From contig NZ_CP150667.1 in the NCBI RefSeq assembly GCF_038024065.1, forward strand, positions 2,549,501-2,613,500: a stretch of DNA of 64,000 nt, written 5' to 3'. The notes below the pieces were generated by a model. That model saw only the letters and a list, made by a program, of their open reading frames with translations. It was not told the DNA's origin and did not search any database. This document shows, piece after piece, positions 25,113 through 34,000 of this stretch (positions are counted from its first letter, which is position 1; every line of letters begins with the position of its first letter). Source of the stretch: Polaribacter sejongensis (GTDB lineage: Bacteria; Bacteroidota; Bacteroidia; Flavobacteriales; Flavobacteriaceae). A program made the position numbers and the translations under genes.

Positions 25113-25859
25113 TTAGTATCCTGAATTACTGTTTTGTTCTTTATTAACAATCTCTTTAGAAGATGATGTGCCAATTCTATCTACTCCTAAAGCAACCATT
25201 TTTAAAGCCGTTTCATAATCTCTTACGCCACCTGCCGCTTTTATTTTTAATGGTTTTGCATTTTCTGCAATTAATTTCATTGTTTCTAACGTTGCTCCGT
25301 TAGGCAAATTGTTTTCTGTTTTAAAAAAACCTGTTGATGATTTCACAAAAACATTCTCTGCATTTTCTTCGCCAAAATCAGTAAAAACAATATTTTTAAT
25401 TAAGCGCGAAATTACAATTATTTCTTTGTTTGTTAAGGCAGCAACTTCAATTATCCATTTTATTACTTTGTTATTATCCAAAGCAAGTGCAATCCCTTTT
25501 GTGATTTCATTGGTAACCAATTGTAATTCGCCTCTTTTAAAGGCTTCATAATTCACAACAAAATCTAACTCATCTGCACCCAAATTAATAGCTTCTTGTG
25601 CTTCTTCTAATTTTTCTTGAATAGTATAAGTTCCTTCATGAAAACCAATTACAGTTCCAATAAGAATACTTTTATTTGCCTCTTGAAGCATTTCCTTAGC
25701 TAAAGGAATGTATTTAGCACGAATCATAATTAATTTATAATCGTACAAAATAGCTTCTTGAATTAAATCAATAACATTTTGTTTATTTTCTTCTTCCGTA
25801 AGATTCGCTTGACTTGCTGTTTTTAAGTAAGTAGCGTCTAAATATTGACTGATTTTCAT
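25113..25859 (-). CDS. deoC: Deoxyribose-phosphate aldolase
   Basis: Class I aldolase cleaving 2-deoxyribose-5-phosphate to glyceraldehyde-3-phosphate and acetaldehyde in deoxynucleoside breakdown. 248 residues, TIM barrel. The Schiff-base Lys is K173 in VFVKSSTGF. The second active Lys lies in LKIKAAGGVRDYETAL. The Asp of GADELDFVVNYEAF fits the proton-relay position. No other deo genes are adjacent. It leads a compact run with the acetyltransferase and the RemB-like gene, which are functionally unrelated. Confidence 0.93.
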   Translation of the reverse strand: MKISQYLDATYLKTASQANLTEEENKQNVIDLIQEAILYDYKLIMIRAKYIPLAKEMLQEANKSILIGTVIGFHEGTYTIQEKLEEAQEAINLGADELDFVVNYEAFKRGELQLVTNEITKGIALALDNNKVIKWIIEVAALTNKEIIVISRLIKNIVFTDFGEENAENVFVKSSTGFFKTENNLPNGATLETMKLIAENAKPLKIKAAGGVRDYETALKMVALGVDRIGTSSSKEIVNKEQNSNSGY

Positions 25860-25896
25860 CTTGCTAAAATAACAAATAATAAAATATTTTCAACAT

Positions 25897-25922
25897 AAAA
25901 CCCAACCTTTTGGTTGGGTTTT
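25897..25922 (-). terminator. Terminator of the first tonB gene
   Basis: AAAACCCAACC and GGTTGGGTTTT form an 11-bp stem overlapping the end region of the minus-strand tonB gene and running into T residues on that strand. Confidence 0.8.
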
Positions 25923-25925
25923 ATA

Positions 25926-26663
25926 TTATTCTAAACTAAAAGCAATGGGCAAACTGTACCTTACTTTAACAGTTCTACTATTTTGTATACCTGGTTTAAA
26001 TTTTGGTAACTTCTTAATAACTCTTAACGCCTCTTTTTCTAATGTTTTATATGCAGTCCTTATTTTAACATCAACTATTTCTCCTTTATCATCTATAACA
26101 AACTGCGTATAAATTTTATGTTTACCAGCATGCAATCCTACTTCATTTGCCAATTCCACATCAAAATTACACTGTACAAACTGTTTCATTTTTTTCTCAA
26201 AACAAACCTTATTTTCTTCTTTTGATAAATTATCACATCCTTTAAAAATAGGTGCATTTTGTATGTTGATAAAATCTACATCTTCTACAAATTTCTCTTC
26301 AACATTAACCTCTACAACATTTTCGATATCTATTAAAACAGGATTTTCTACTTTAACATTATCAATAATATTTTCAATGATATTATTATCACCTTTTACA
26401 ACCTCATCTACAAGAAATGGTACTGCTTTTACAATCTCTATTTTAGGAACAACTTTAGGCTCTTTTGTAAAAACAACCTCTGTATCTGGTTCTACATAAA
26501 CGACTTCTCTTTTAGTAGTTTCAAAATCGGCCATTATTTTCTCTTCGGTTTGGTGCTCTAGTGTTATAAAGATAATAAAGAGCACTAATACCAACCCTAG
26601 CTGCGTAAAAATATTAGAAAATTTCTCTAATTGTTTTCTTGGTAATTTCTTGGTGTTTCTCAT
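25926..26663 (-). CDS. TonB-family energy transducer
   Basis: Inner-membrane anchored protein of 245 residues that couples proton motive force to outer-membrane receptors. It has one N-terminal helix (about 17-37, IFTQLGLVLVLFIIFITLEH) preceded by a basic stretch. The periplasmic spacer (about 50-140) is Glu/Val/Asn-rich rather than Pro-rich. The TonB_C domain (about 150-245) has APIFKGCDNLSKEENKVCF and ends in VRYSLPIAFSLE. It is a paralogue of the gene at 28762, with a matching N-terminal helix region. No ExbB or ExbD is nearby. It is monocistronic with its own terminator. Confidence 0.9.
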   Translation of the reverse strand: MRNTKKLPRKQLEKFSNIFTQLGLVLVLFIIFITLEHQTEEKIMADFETTKREVVYVEPDTEVVFTKEPKVVPKIEIVKAVPFLVDEVVKGDNNIIENIIDNVKVENPVLIDIENVVEVNVEEKFVEDVDFINIQNAPIFKGCDNLSKEENKVCFEKKMKQFVQCNFDVELANEVGLHAGKHKIYTQFVIDDKGEIVDVKIRTAYKTLEKEALRVIKKLPKFKPGIQNSRTVKVRYSLPIAFSLE

Positions 26664-26715
26664 AATTCAAAAGTTTTTAAATGTTAAAACTTTGTTAAAA
26701 CAATTAACGTGCCAT

Positions 26716-26747
26716 AAAAAAAGCATCAAATTTCTTTGATGCTTTTT
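26716..26747 (-). terminator. Terminator of the DUF3109 gene
   Basis: AAAAAAGCATCAAA with complementary TTTGATGCTTTTT around a four-base loop, 31 bases after the stop at 26779. Confidence 0.8.
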
Positions 26748-26778
26748 GCTTCTATTTATTTATGATAAAATAATTTAC

Positions 26779-27351
26779 TTATTTTTCTAAATGTTTTGCG
26801 GCAATTACCTCTAATTCATCATACCAATCTTGTCCAAATTTCCTTATCAAAGCTTGTTTTACAAACTTATAAATAGGTACTTGTAATTCTTTTCCTAGAG
26901 AACAGGCATCATCACAAATTTCCCATTTATCATAATTTACAGCAGAAAACTCACTGTATTCTTTTATTCTGATAGGATATAAATGACAAGAAACTGGCTT
27001 TTTCCAATCTATTTCTCCTTGGTTATACGCTTCCTCTATTGCACAAAGTGCTGTCTTTTTTTCATCAAAAATAACATAAGCACAATCTGCACCATTAATT
27101 AAAGGAGTTTCTAATTCTCCCCACTCACTGGTTACCCAAGTACCTTGCTCTTCAATAACAGCGATTCCTTCTTTTCTTAAAAAAGGTTTTACTTTAGGAT
27201 ATATTCTTTCTAAAATTTTGGTTTCTTCTTCATCTAAAGGAGCTCCGGCGTCGCCATCTACACAACAGGCACCTTTACAAGCAGATAAATTGCAAACAAA
27301 ATCTTTTTCGATAATATCTTCTGAAACTATAGTTTTTCCAAGTTGAAACAT
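26779..27351 (-). CDS. DUF3109 cysteine-rich protein
   Basis: Cytoplasmic 190-residue protein of unknown function. It has the conserved Cys arrangement FVCNLSACKGACCVDGDAGAPL near 18-39 and later ADCAYVIFD, TALCAIEEAY, PVSCHLYPIR and EICDDACSLG. The pattern resembles YkgJ-type metal (Zn/Fe) clusters and is typical of DUF3109 in Bacteroidota. A TATTTTTG -7 box (27356-27363) ends only four bases before the ATG, so the mRNA is probably leaderless. It is divergent from marC. Confidence 0.88.
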   Translation of the reverse strand: MFQLGKTIVSEDIIEKDFVCNLSACKGACCVDGDAGAPLDEEETKILERIYPKVKPFLRKEGIAVIEEQGTWVTSEWGELETPLINGADCAYVIFDEKKTALCAIEEAYNQGEIDWKKPVSCHLYPIRIKEYSEFSAVNYDKWEICDDACSLGKELQVPIYKFVKQALIRKFGQDWYDELEVIAAKHLEK

Positions 27352-27355
27352 ATCG

Positions 27356-27363
27356 CAAAAATA
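27356..27363 (-). promoter_or_regulatory. Promoter -7 box of the DUF3109 gene
   Basis: TATTTTTG on the minus strand ends four bases before the ATG at 27351. Transcription would begin at or inside the start codon. Confidence 0.5.
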
Positions 27364-27436
27364 GTATTATTTTTTTCTATAACTTTACGTTTTCCTAAAC
27401 AAAGTTGTCTAATTTTGCAAAATATATAAAAAAATT

Positions 27437-28024
27437 ATGAATTTTAATTTTAAAGAAGCCTTTACAGCCTTTATGGTTTTGTTTGCAGTTATAGATGTTA
27501 TTGGTAATATCCCTATTATTATAGATTTAAGAAAGAAAGCAGGCCATATTCAATCAGAAAAAGCAGCTATTATTGCGGGTGTGATTATGATTGTATTTTT
27601 GTTTTTAGGACAAAGTTTACTAAAACTAATTGGTATTGACGTACATTCATTTGCTGTTGCAGGTGCTTTTATATTATTCTTTATCGCTTTAGAAATGATT
27701 TTAGGAATTACACTCTATAAAGATAATGAAGACGATGTAAACGCAATTACCGCTTCTGTTTTTCCGTTAGCTTTCCCTTTAATTGCTGGTCCAGGAAGTT
27801 TAACAACGCTACTTTCATTAAGATCTGAGTTTTTTTTAGAAAATATTATCATTGCTGTTTTAGCGAATATTATTTTAATATATATTGTTTTAAAGACCTC
27901 TTCTAAAATAGAAAAGATGATAGGCCCTATTGGAATACAAATAATTAGAAAAATATTTGGTGTAATTTTATTAGCTATTTCTGTAAAACTATTTGCAGCA
28001 AATATTAAAGTCCTTTTTATTTAA
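27437..28024 (+). CDS. MarC family (UPF0056) membrane protein
   Basis: Integral membrane protein of 195 residues with six predicted helices. The family pattern FKEAFTAFMVLFAVIDVIGNIPI opens the protein, and FPLAFPLIAGPGSLTTLLSL is the second half-repeat motif. MarC proteins were once linked to multidrug resistance, but their transport substrate is not settled. The ATG follows a TAATTTTG promoter box (about 27409-27416). The stop is immediately followed by the next ATG with no gap, so it is translationally coupled with the flavoprotein-like gene. Confidence 0.9.
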   Translation: MNFNFKEAFTAFMVLFAVIDVIGNIPIIIDLRKKAGHIQSEKAAIIAGVIMIVFLFLGQSLLKLIGIDVHSFAVAGAFILFFIALEMILGITLYKDNEDDVNAITASVFPLAFPLIAGPGSLTTLLSLRSEFFLENIIIAVLANIILIYIVLKTSSKIEKMIGPIGIQIIRKIFGVILLAISVKLFAANIKVLFI

Positions 28025-28630
28025 ATGAATTTTGATGTTCTAATTATTGGTGGTGGTGCTTCCGCATTGCAGTGTGCCTTGGTATTAGGTTCTGCAAAAA
28101 GTAAAACTTTTGCAGCTGGTAAAACTATTGGAATTATCACCCACCAGAGAGCTTCTCATTTACAAGATGCCTTATTTAATAATGTATTAGGCATACCTGC
28201 CCAAACTTTAGGTAAAGACATATTACTTAACGGTAAAAAACAGCTTTCTACTTTATACCCACATGTACAACAAATAGAAAACGAAAAAGTTATTTCTATT
28301 TTAAGCAGCGAAAACGGGTATGAAATAACAACCAACCATACTACGCATTTTACTAAGGTTGCAATTATAGCTTTAAATTACTCTAAACCTTTTACAATAG
28401 AAGGACTAGACTCTTTTATAGAACCTCATCAAAGAGCTAACCCTGCAAAAGACAGAATTCAACTTAAAAATAAAAACCACCTTATAAAAGACAGTTTATA
28501 CTGTTGTGGCACCATCTCTGGTTGTAGAAGTCAATTTGCAATTGCTGCAGGAAGTGGTGCAAGTGTTGCTACAGATATTCTTACAATTTGGAACAATAAT
28601 ACACCTACCAAAGTACATGACAAAGTATGA
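28025..28630 (+). CDS. Short FAD/NAD(P)-binding oxidoreductase-like protein
   Basis: A 201-residue protein that starts with a Rossmann dinucleotide motif (FDVLIIGGGASALQCALVLG, G-x-G-x-x-x-x fold). Its C-terminus, LIKDSLYCCGTISGCRSQFAIAAGSGASVATDIL, resembles the second FAD-binding motif of thioredoxin-reductase-like enzymes, with CCGTISGC containing two Cys pairs. It is shorter than full thioredoxin reductases (about 300) because the NADPH domain is missing, so the reductant and substrate are unknown. It starts at the base after the marC stop. No function is claimed beyond likely FAD binding. Confidence 0.75.
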   Translation: MNFDVLIIGGGASALQCALVLGSAKSKTFAAGKTIGIITHQRASHLQDALFNNVLGIPAQTLGKDILLNGKKQLSTLYPHVQQIENEKVISILSSENGYEITTNHTTHFTKVAIIALNYSKPFTIEGLDSFIEPHQRANPAKDRIQLKNKNHLIKDSLYCCGTISGCRSQFAIAAGSGASVATDILTIWNNNTPTKVHDKV

Positions 28631-28761
28631 TGAAAATCATATTTTAAAACCCTTTAAATTATTAATTTTACAATAGAAAATCAAATTTACAAGAATTCGA
28701 TAATCTATCAGCTATTTTTTAATAACGAAGTTAAAATTATACACTTTTAAAGGATTTCAAA

Positions 28762-29496
28762 ATGGACATTAAGAAAAACCCAGAACAACAGTTAGAAAAT
28801 TACAGTAAAATTTTCTTACAAATAGGGTTAGTATTAGCCTTATTTATTACCTATACTTTAATTGAGCACAAAACTTATGAAAGGAATGACCTAAAAAGTT
28901 TAGGACAAGCAAACATGATTGATGATATGAAAGAAGATATTCCTATCATTGAAATGCAAGAGGTAATACCTCCACCAAAAAACACACCTCCGCCTATTGT
29001 AGAGCAAATTACAGTGGTAGAAGATGAAAAGGAAATTGAAGAAACAGTAATCGAATCTACAGAAACAGACGAAACAGTAGGTGTAGTTGTAAATACCGAT
29101 GATATTGTTGAAGTTGAAGAGGTAGAAGAAGTAGTAGAAGATATTCCTTTTATATTAATTGAAAACGTGCCAGTTTACCCTGGTTGTAAAGGAAACAATA
29201 AAGCATTAAAAGACTGTTTTACAAAAAAAGTTACAGAATTTTTTGGTAAAAGATTTGATATTAATTTAGCCTCTGAATTAGGCTTAGACCCAGGTAAAAA
29301 GAAATTGTTTGTAATTTTTACAATTAATAAAAAAGGGAAAATAGCAAATGTTAGAGCGAGAGGACCACACCCTCGATTAGAAAAAGAAGTAGTAGAGATT
29401 ATTAATGCTTTACCTACAATGACTCCAGGTAAACAAAGAGGTAACCCTGTAGGTGTTAGCTACAGCATACCAATAACATTTGAAGTTAGAACATAA
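28762..29496 (+). CDS. tonB: TonB-family energy transducer
   Basis: 244 residues. One N-terminal helix (about 17-37, KIFLQIGLVLALFITYTLIEH), then a periplasmic spacer with the short Pro-rich stretch VIPPPKNTPPPIVEQI followed by an extended acidic Glu/Val/Thr tract (about 85-130). The TonB_C domain (about 135-244) contains VPVYPGCKGNNKALKDCF, LFVIFTINKKGKIANVRARG and VSYSIPITFEV. It is a paralogue of the minus-strand gene at 25926-26663. It has a perfect-palindrome terminator and is monocistronic; no receptor or ExbBD genes are adjacent. Confidence 0.92.
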   Translation: MDIKKNPEQQLENYSKIFLQIGLVLALFITYTLIEHKTYERNDLKSLGQANMIDDMKEDIPIIEMQEVIPPPKNTPPPIVEQITVVEDEKEIEETVIESTETDETVGVVVNTDDIVEVEEVEEVVEDIPFILIENVPVYPGCKGNNKALKDCFTKKVTEFFGKRFDINLASELGLDPGKKKLFVIFTINKKGKIANVRARGPHPRLEKEVVEIINALPTMTPGKQRGNPVGVSYSIPITFEVRT

Positions 29497-29504
29497 ATAA
29501 AAAG

Positions 29505-29540
29505 AAAAACCCAACTTTAAAGTTGGGTTTTTCTTTTTTT
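29505..29540 (+). terminator. Terminator of tonB
   Basis: A perfect 28-base palindrome (AAAAACCCAACTTT then its complement) followed by TTCTTTTTTT, starting nine bases after the tonB stop. Confidence 0.9.
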
Positions 29541-29657
29541 ACTCAAAATCTACACAGTAGCAGTAACCTTTAAGGTTTAGAAGCAATCTCTTCTGATTTG
29601 TATATAACCAAAATCTTATTTTTTATACCTAATTATAAAAAATAAGAAATTCACCTA

Positions 29658-29688
29658 TTGAACAACCTTACAATGTTATCTATATTTG
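29658..29688 (+). promoter_or_regulatory. Promoter of a candidate small RNA
   Basis: TTG (29658-29660) and TATATTTG (29681-29688), with 20 bases between, fully match the Bacteroidota sigma-A consensus, although no protein start follows. The predicted transcription start is near 29694. Confidence 0.6.
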
Positions 29689-29693
29689 TAGTA

Positions 29694-29856
29694 TAAAACA
29701 AGTACATGGTTGATTATCAAATAAATTAAATCATACTTAAAAAATATTTTATTAAAATATCTTCCCCCACTATTTTAATAATTCATTAATATATTAGTCC
29801 CCCAATTATATTAATAAAAAAGCTAAACAACCCCCTTAAAGTTTAGCTTTTTGTTA
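29694..29856 (+). ncRNA. Candidate small RNA with three CCCCC motifs
   Basis: About 160 nt between a consensus promoter and a terminator-type hairpin (AAGCTAAAC / GTTTAGCTT, 29816-29853, followed by TTTTTGTT). Every frame is closed within a few codons. Three runs of exactly five C (29764-29768, 29799-29803, 29831-29835) occur at about 33-base spacing in sequence that is otherwise about 85 percent A+T, and the last sits in the terminator loop. C-rich loops are antisense contact sites in several known bacterial sRNAs. Expression and function are untested. Confidence 0.5.
29816..29853 (+). terminator. Terminator hairpin of the candidate small RNA
   Basis: AAAAAGCTAAAC pairs with GTTTAGCTTTTT around a loop containing CCCCC. 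It is symmetric enough to act on both strands, and 29854-29926 contains nothing else recognisable. Confidence 0.65.
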
Positions 29857-29926
29857 TTATATAGACCCTGTAAACTCAATAATATTTTTTTGGAATTAAA
29901 TCTTTTAAAGATTAGCAACCTAATAG

Positions 29927-30289
29927 TTATGCTATCTTTATTGCCTCAATTAATTCATCAAAATCTTTAGCTTTATCAAAAAAGGCAAACGCTCCGTATT
30001 TAAAACACGTTTTTCTTAGCTCTGTACTTATAGAAAAAACAAAGACTTTAGTATCCTTTTTATCTTTCTGAAGCATTCTTAATAACTCTACCCCGTTACC
30101 ATCAGGTAACTTCAAATCGAGTATTATTACATCAAAATTAGTTTTGTTGAAAATAGAAATTGCTTCATGCAAAGATTTTGTCAAGCAAATATCTCTTATA
30201 CTATCAATTTGCTTAGCGGCATCAAAAATATTCCTCCCTATAAAAGGATTATCTTCTACTATTAGTAAATTATGAAATGCTGCTTTCAA
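29927..30289 (-). CDS. Stand-alone response-regulator receiver (REC) domain
   Basis: A 120-residue CheY-like receiver. The phosphoacceptor is Asp58 in FDVIILDLKLPDGNG, and the acidic pair is in LLIVEDNPFIG. The switch Ser/Thr is in VFVFSISTE, and the conserved Lys is in AFFDKAKDF. It has no output domain, so it would act by protein contact or as a phosphorelay intermediate. It lies 112 bases downstream of the NarL-type regulator and the giant kinase on the same strand, which makes it a plausible second target of that kinase (inference). Confidence 0.9.
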   Translation of the reverse strand: MKAAFHNLLIVEDNPFIGRNIFDAAKQIDSIRDICLTKSLHEAISIFNKTNFDVIILDLKLPDGNGVELLRMLQKDKKDTKVFVFSISTELRKTCFKYGAFAFFDKAKDFDELIEAIKIA

Positions 30290-30401
30290 TATAAGGTTGG
30301 GTATCTTAATTAAAAGGCAAGATAAATGGTTTTTACAGATATTCTCATAAGCAAAGTGCTTATCATTCTATTTTAACAGCTATATAAAAAGTATATACCT
30401 A

Positions 30402-31055
30402 TTAAATACCTAATGAAGTTAATCCCTCTTGAATGGCATATTTTGTTAATTCGGGAATAGTAAATAAGTCTAATTTTTTCATAATATTATTTCGATGTAC
30501 ATCAACCGTTTTAGGGCTTAAAAATAAAATTTCTCCTATTTCTTTAGAAGAACGTCCTTCTGCAATTAACTGTAATACCTCTTTCTCCCTAGAACTTAAT
30601 TGTGTTTTTTCTATTCCTTTAGGCTCTTTTAATACCGAAAGAAACTCTTGATTAATATCATTTGAAAGATATTTTTTATTTTGCATTACAGTACATATTG
30701 CTGTAATCAATTCATCTGAATCTCCATCTTTTAACAAATAAGCAAAAGCACCAGCTTTAAACATACTCTGTATAAACTGCTTACTGGAATGCATAGAAAG
30801 ACCAATTATCTTTATTTCTGGATTATTTTTATGAATCTGCCTTGTTGCTTCTACACCATTTAAACCAGGCATAGCAACATCCATAACAACAACGTTTGGC
30901 AAAAGTTTTGGACATATTTTTATAGCCTCTCTACCATCGGAAGCTTCCCCAATTATGTGCATATTAGACCTCTGCTCTATAATGTTTCTTAAACCATCTC
31001 TTAATAGCTTATGATCATCTACTAATACAATTTTAATATCTTTTAAATAACTCAT
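30402..31055 (-). CDS. NarL/LuxR-type response regulator
   Basis: DNA-binding regulator of 217 residues. The REC domain (about 6-122) has Asp59 (NVVVMDVAMPGLNG), acidic residues DD in LVDDHKLLRDGL, and Lys in YLLKDGD. The GerE/LuxR helix-turn-helix (about 150-210) is LSSREKEVLQLIAEGRSSKEI followed by LSPKTVDVHRNNIMKKL. The ATG overlaps the kinase stop by four bases (ATGA), so it is translationally coupled to the giant HisKA_3 kinase, the usual partner type for NarL regulators. Confidence 0.95.
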   Translation of the reverse strand: MSYLKDIKIVLVDDHKLLRDGLRNIIEQRSNMHIIGEASDGREAIKICPKLLPNVVVMDVAMPGLNGVEATRQIHKNNPEIKIIGLSMHSSKQFIQSMFKAGAFAYLLKDGDSDELITAICTVMQNKKYLSNDINQEFLSVLKEPKGIEKTQLSSREKEVLQLIAEGRSSKEIGEILFLSPKTVDVHRNNIMKKLDLFTIPELTKYAIQEGLTSLGI

Positions 31056-34000
31056 TTAGATAAAGGTATAAAAATTTTAACAGTTGTACCCATATTTATT
31101 TTTGATTTTATTGTAAATTTTCCTTGAATGTTTTTAATTCGCTCCTGAACCGTAAACAAACCAAAACCAGAACCTGAATGATTATGAAGACTATTTAATA
31201 TAGAAGTATCAAAACCAACTCCATTATCTGTAATAAAAATATCTAACCCAAACTTATTCTTATCAAGATCTAAAGTTATTAAAGAAGCATCTGCATACTT
31301 TATAGCATTGGTTAACACCTCTTGTATACTTCTATACAGTAAAATAGATTTTACTTCATCAAGATTAATATTATCTACATTACTATTAACTACGCAAGCA
31401 ATCTTATGTGTAGTCTCTACATTATCAAACAACCAACTTAGCGCTTCAATAATACCTAATTGATATAATACGGGAGGTGAAAGTTCGTACGTAATTTTAC
31501 GGCTATTTTCTAAAGCTTCAGAAATATGAGTTTCAATAAATTTTAAATCCTCATCAATCAATTTTAATTGAGGTCTTTTTTTCAACTCATTAATTTTCAT
31601 TTTTGAGATTACTAAAGACTGACTTAAATGATCATGTATGTTTGTTGCAATTTCTTTTTTCTGTTTTTCTTCTATCAACGTCATTTCTGTCGTTAATTTC
31701 TGAAGTGATGATTGGTATTCTTCTATTTCTTGCTTCGCCAATACCCATTGTGTTATATCTCTTGCTGATGAAATATAGGAATTAATCATATTATCTTTAT
31801 AAACTGGAGAAGATAAAAACTCTAACCAAACGTAATGACCTTCTTTATGCAACACTCTACAACTAAATGCATCAGTATACATATTACTAAATGTTCTTTC
31901 AGACATTACTTTTAATAAAGGCTTAATATCTTCTTTATGAACAATACCAAACACTTTTGTCCCTAAAAGCTCTGATTGCTCATAACCTAATAAGTTATGT
32001 ATAGAAGGACTGATATATTTAAAGGTACTATCAACTTCATGCAAACAGATTAAATCATTAGAGTTATCCGTTAATATACGGTACATCTCTTCTGCTTTCT
32101 CAATTTCACTTCTTGCTTTTTTTTGAGCAGTAATATCTTGATTGGTACCTTTTAAACTGACTACTTCCTTATTTTTACCAAATATGGGCTTACATATAGA
32201 CCTTATGGTTTTTTCTACATTATTTGGCAAACAAATTCTAAACTCAATATCATAAGGCATTCCTTTAATGTAAACTAAAGATGCTGCATTTTCAAAATAA
32301 TCAAGGTCATCTTTATGAATTCTATTTAAAATATCTATTTGCTCTAGTGTTGGTTTATTTAAATCAAAATCCCAAATACGAAACGTTTCATCTGACCATT
32401 CTGATTTTTTTGTTGAAAAATCAAACGACCAACTACCAACTTGGGCTAACTCTTGTGCTTCTTTTAACCTATTTAAAGATTCTCTTTTTTCAGATTCAGC
32501 ATCTTTTATATTTTGTATACTCTGTATACTAACAGGAACTGTTTTTTGCTGTTCTAAATTTAGAGGAATTGGAATTGAAATTAGAGCCGAAAATTCATCC
32601 CCTTTAAAAGTTTTATAATTTACTTCGGATGTAAATGTTTTCTCCTTTTTCCAAATTGAAATGATAAATTCGGCAAATACTTTATGCGCACCTGTACCAA
32701 ATGTGTTTTCCATGTTCTCTTCTAAAAACTCTTTTTCACTATTTGCTTTAAAAAGTTTTACAGTAGCCTTGTTCACTTTGTTTATGACTACCTTTTTAAG
32801 TATCGAAAAGAACACCTCAGGATGCTGCTCTAAATAAACTCTAAAATTAGATATTTTAAGCTTTTTAAGTTCTTCTAATTGTTCTGTTACTGCAGATAGA
32901 TCTACGTTCCAAACAGAAATCGTTGCATTATCAAAAAGATTTCTATACCTCTCTGTTATTATTAAATTTTCGTTTTCTATTTGTTTTCTCTCGGTAATAT
33001 TTTGAAAAACACCTCTTCTACCGATAACCTCTTTTTGCTCATTAAATAAAGGTTGAACTATCATTCTTGCCCAAATCTCTTCATTTCTTTTATTAATTAA
33101 TTTTAGCTCTATATCATAAGGGCTTCCATTAAACTCAAGATCAAAAGTCACTTGTCTTATCTTCTCTTGAGAATCTTTATCAAAAAAAGCAATAATTTCT
33201 TTTAAAGATGGTACTGCACGTTTAGGATCCAATCCAAAAATATAATAAAGATACTCAGACCATTTAACAGTATTTGTAGAAACATCATATTCCAAATACC
33301 CTATTTTAGCCATTTTACTAGCCTCATTCTTAGAATATTCACTACTTTCCAATAACTCTAAAGACCTCTGAATATTTTCTCTAGAAAGTTCTAATGCAAA
33401 CTGCGCTTCTTTAGAAGCTGTAATATCTTGAAAAACTCCTCTTCTACCAATAACCTCTTTTTGCTCATTAAATAAAGGCTGAACTATCATTCTACCCCAA
33501 ACCTCTTCTTTCTTTTTATTAATTAACCTAAGTTCAATATCATAAGGAATACCATGTTGCTCAAGATCTAAAGTCACTTGTTTCATCTTTTTTTGCGACT
33601 CTTTATCTAAAAAATTAATAATATCTTTTAATGGAGGCACTGGGTCTTTTGAATCCAATCCAAAAATATGAAATAGAAACTCAGACCAAACAAAAGTATC
33701 TGTAGCATTATCATACTCCAAATACCCTATTTTAGCTAAATTACTAGCCTCGTTCTTAGAATATTCACTTTTTTCTAACAATTCTAAAGAGGTTTGAATA
33801 TTTTTCTTAGAAACCTCTAATTCAAACTGTGCTTTTTTAGACGCAGTAATGTCTTGTAAAACTCCTCTTCTTCCTATAACTTCATTTTGTTTGTTATAAA
33901 CAGGCTGACCAAAATTTCTTACCCAAACTTCTTCTTTATCATTGGTAACAAGCTTCAACTCACAATCTAAAGGAGTCCCATTTTTAATCAGTTCTTGAGT

